The position numbers were made by a program, and so were the translations under genes. A stretch of 6,269 nucleotides of DNA from contig QMMT01000138.1 of NCBI GenBank assembly GCA_003647385.1, positions 1-6,269 of the forward strand, read 5' to 3'. This DNA is from Deltaproteobacteria bacterium (lineage in GTDB: Bacteria; Desulfobacterota; Desulfobacteria; Desulfobacterales; Desulfobacteraceae). Of this stretch, positions 4,446-6,269 are shown in pieces; within the stretch, counting starts at the first letter, position 1; each line of letters starts with the position of its first letter. Under the pieces are notes generated by a model. The model did not search any database. It was not told the DNA's origin and worked only from the letters and a program-made list of their open reading frames with translations.

Positions 4446-6269
4446 ATGGTTAAGGAGATGGGGTCTGTAAAATTTAAATCAGATAAGGCTTTCAGCTTGA
4501 ATTCCCACCCCTGCAGGATTGGTTTTTACATTTGTCACTGCGGGTTGAATATTGCAGGCAAGGTGGATGTTGAAGCGGTGAGAGATTATGTTGCTACCCT
4601 TGAAGACATCGAAATATCAAGGGATTATAAATTTATGTGTTCTGATCCGGGTCAATCCATGATTGAAAAGGACATCCGGGAACTTAAATTGAACCGCGTA
4701 GTGGTGGCGTCCTGTTCCCCGAGACTTCACGGGAAAACATTTATGGAAGCCTGCAGGCGGGCCGGGCTCAATCCATATTATTTTCAAATGTGTTCTGTCA
4801 GAGAACAGGTCTCCTGGGTAACAGAGGACCCGGAACTTGCGACCCAGAAAGCAAAACATCTGGTGCTGGCTGCCATTGCCCGGGTTAATTTTCATACACA
4901 TCTTGAAACAAAGATATCAAGTGTTAATCCGGATGTGGTGATTGTTGGCGGTGGTATTGCCGGTATGCAGGCAGCCATTGATATTGGCAATTCAGGTCAC
5001 CAGGCATATTTGATTGAAAAAGATACCACTATTGGCGGGCACATGCTTCAGTTTGACAAAACCTTTCCCACCCTTGATTGTGCTGCCTGTATCGGCACAC
5101 CCAAAATGGTGGAAGTGGGCCAGAATCCCAATATTAAATTATTCAGTTATAGCGAGGTCACCAATGTCTCGGGATTTATCGGTAATTTTACATTGGATAT
5201 CAAGCGCAAACCACGATATATTAACGAAGATCTTTGTACCGGATGTGGAGAATGTGCAAATGTTTGCCCGGTTTCCATCCCCAATCCGTGGGATATGGGC
5301 ATGATATCAAGAAAAGCCATTGGCAGGTCGTTTCCCCAGGCAATTCCCATTACCTTTAATATTGAAAAAAAAGACAGGGCCCCTTGCCGGGTAACCTGTC
5401 CTGCCGGGATTAATGTCCAGGGATACATTCAGTTGATCGGCCAGAAAAAATACGATCAGGCTGCATCTCTGGTTATGGAAAAAGCCCCGTTTCCAGGAGT
5501 TTTAGGAAGGGTCTGTCCCCACCCCTGCGAGGCTCAGTGCCGGCGTAGGCTAGTGGATAAACCCGTTGCCATTAAGGAGTTGAAGCGATTTGCAGCAGAC
5601 AGGGCTCATCTTGAAACAAAAGATATTCCTGAGATAATGGATCGCAAAGAAAAGATTGCTGTGATCGGGGCAGGACCAGCCGGTCTCACCGCAGCATATT
5701 TTCTACGGCTCAAAGGGTATCAGGTCACTGTTTTTGAGAAGTTACCGGTTTCCGGTGGTATGTTGAAAACCGGGATACCGGATTTCCGGCTGCCCCCTGA
5801 TGTTCTTGATAAAGAAATCAATATTATTCTGGCTCACGGAGTCTCACTTGTAAACAATACCTCGTTTGGGACGGATATTACTTTTGAAAGCCTTAAAGAA
5901 GATGGGTTTGCTGCTATCTTTTTAAGCTCCGGTGCCCATGAATCTCTTACCCTTGGGCTTGAGGGTGAAGATACAACCGGCGGCGTTATTGATGCGATTT
6001 CCTTTCTACGGGATATCAATCTGGGCCAAAAGACAGACTGCGGACAAAAGGTAATAATTGTCGGCGGTGGCAATGTGGCCATTGATGCGGCAAGGTGTGC
6101 AATAAGAACCGGTAACTGCGAAGTTTCCATCATCTATCGGCGAACAAGGGATGAGATGCCGGCCTATGAGGAAGAAATTACAGGTGCTCTAGAGGAGAAT
6201 ATCAATATTTATACCCTGACAGCACCCATGAAGATTATCAGCAATGAAGGAAAAATTACTGGTATAGAA
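4446..6269 (+). CDS. HdrA-like flavoprotein with embedded GltD-like NAD(P)H oxidoreductase module (partial, runs off the window)
   Basis: The reading frame is open from the ATG at 4446 (GGAGG at 4436-4440) to the last base, giving 608 codons without a stop. The N-terminal HdrA domain (about 22-155) has the CHCGLN motif (Cys30, Cys32) and conserved-looking Cys65, 90 and 116. An HdrA FAD domain follows with GGGIAGMQAA (168-177), IGGHM (196-200) and LDCAACIGTPKM (210-221). A ferredoxin-type motif C-x2-C-x2-C-x3-CP spans 264-275. The HdrA-like RKAIGRSFPQAIP (289-301) then leads into a GltD/dihydropyrimidine-dehydrogenase-type module: Fe-S part with Cys314, 318, 357, 361 and 365, FAD motif GAGPAGLTAA (408-417), and NAD(P) motif GGGNVAIDAA (540-549) followed by YRRTRDEMPA. 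The HdrA family passes electrons between ferredoxin, flavin and heterodisulfide- or NAD-linked partners in the cytosol, often by flavin-based bifurcation. The fused module suggests direct NAD(P)H coupling (inference). The BamE-type HdrA of anaerobic aromatic degraders is an alternative; downstream genes would decide. Confidence 0.9.
   Translation, partial: MVKEMGSVKFKSDKAFSLNSHPCRIGFYICHCGLNIAGKVDVEAVRDYVATLEDIEISRDYKFMCSDPGQSMIEKDIRELKLNRVVVASCSPRLHGKTFMEACRRAGLNPYYFQMCSVREQVSWVTEDPELATQKAKHLVLAAIARVNFHTHLETKISSVNPDVVIVGGGIAGMQAAIDIGNSGHQAYLIEKDTTIGGHMLQFDKTFPTLDCAACIGTPKMVEVGQNPNIKLFSYSEVTNVSGFIGNFTLDIKRKPRYINEDLCTGCGECANVCPVSIPNPWDMGMISRKAIGRSFPQAIPITFNIEKKDRAPCRVTCPAGINVQGYIQLIGQKKYDQAASLVMEKAPFPGVLGRVCPHPCEAQCRRRLVDKPVAIKELKRFAADRAHLETKDIPEIMDRKEKIAVIGAGPAGLTAAYFLRLKGYQVTVFEKLPVSGGMLKTGIPDFRLPPDVLDKEINIILAHGVSLVNNTSFGTDITFESLKEDGFAAIFLSSGAHESLTLGLEGEDTTGGVIDAISFLRDINLGQKTDCGQKVIIVGGGNVAIDAARCAIRTGNCEVSIIYRRTRDEMPAYEEEITGALEENINIYTLTAPMKIISNEGKITGIE

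Noticed and set aside
5014..5304. Second + strand frame overlapping the HdrA-like gene, suggesting a frameshift or separate protein
   Set aside because: The frame from 4446 is continuous across this region and carries the expected CAACIGTPKM and ferredoxin motifs, so there is no break to explain.
5834..6133. Reverse-strand open frame within the HdrA-like gene
   Set aside because: It lies wholly inside a strongly supported flavoprotein reading frame with clear FAD and NAD(P) motifs on the + strand; a shadow of its codon usage.

Overview
The window reads as a piece of a strictly anaerobic, probably sulfate-reducing bacterium of the Desulfobacterota (Desulfobacterales-like). This is an inference from three things seen together: an HdrA-type flavoprotein fused to a GltD-like module, a pair of NifX/NifB-C-terminal-fold proteins beside a PAS-type sigma-54 activator, and a moderately A/T-leaning base composition. 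All five genes lie on the + strand. There is no RNA gene, mobile element or CRISPR array.

Layout. Positions 1-149 hold a near-consensus sigma-54 (-24/-12) promoter and a short palindrome ahead of a sigma-54 enhancer-binding protein (150-1538; PAS, AAA+, Fis-type HTH). The 243-base gap after it holds two TTGC-N6-GCAA sites, an A/T-rich bendable stretch and a second sigma-54 promoter. That promoter drives two overlapping genes for NifX-fold cluster-binding proteins (1782-2297, with a threefold Gly/Arg/Met tail repeat, and 2294-2647, TTG start). The 186-base gap after these repeats the same plan: two further TTGC-N6-GCWW sites, a possible IHF site and a third sigma-54 promoter. This drives a soluble receiver-PAS-histidine kinase (2834-4399) and, 46 bases later, a large HdrA-like protein with an embedded GltD-like NAD(P)H oxidoreductase module (4446 to beyond the window end).

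How the parts may work together (inference). The activator gene and both downstream operons start from sigma-54 promoters. The two downstream promoters carry paired copies of what looks like the same activator site at nearly the same distances, so the local activator probably controls both. The regulon would then join small Mo/Fe-S-cluster-carrier-type proteins to a cytosolic sensor kinase and an electron-bifurcating or electron-confurcating HdrA-type enzyme. The arrangement resembles the sigma-54-controlled orange protein (ORP) operons of Desulfovibrio, which also pair NifX-like proteins with a PAS-type sigma-54 activator, but here the regulation appears to extend to an Hdr-type redox enzyme. 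The activator's signal, the kinase's partner and the HdrA partner subunits are not visible in the window.
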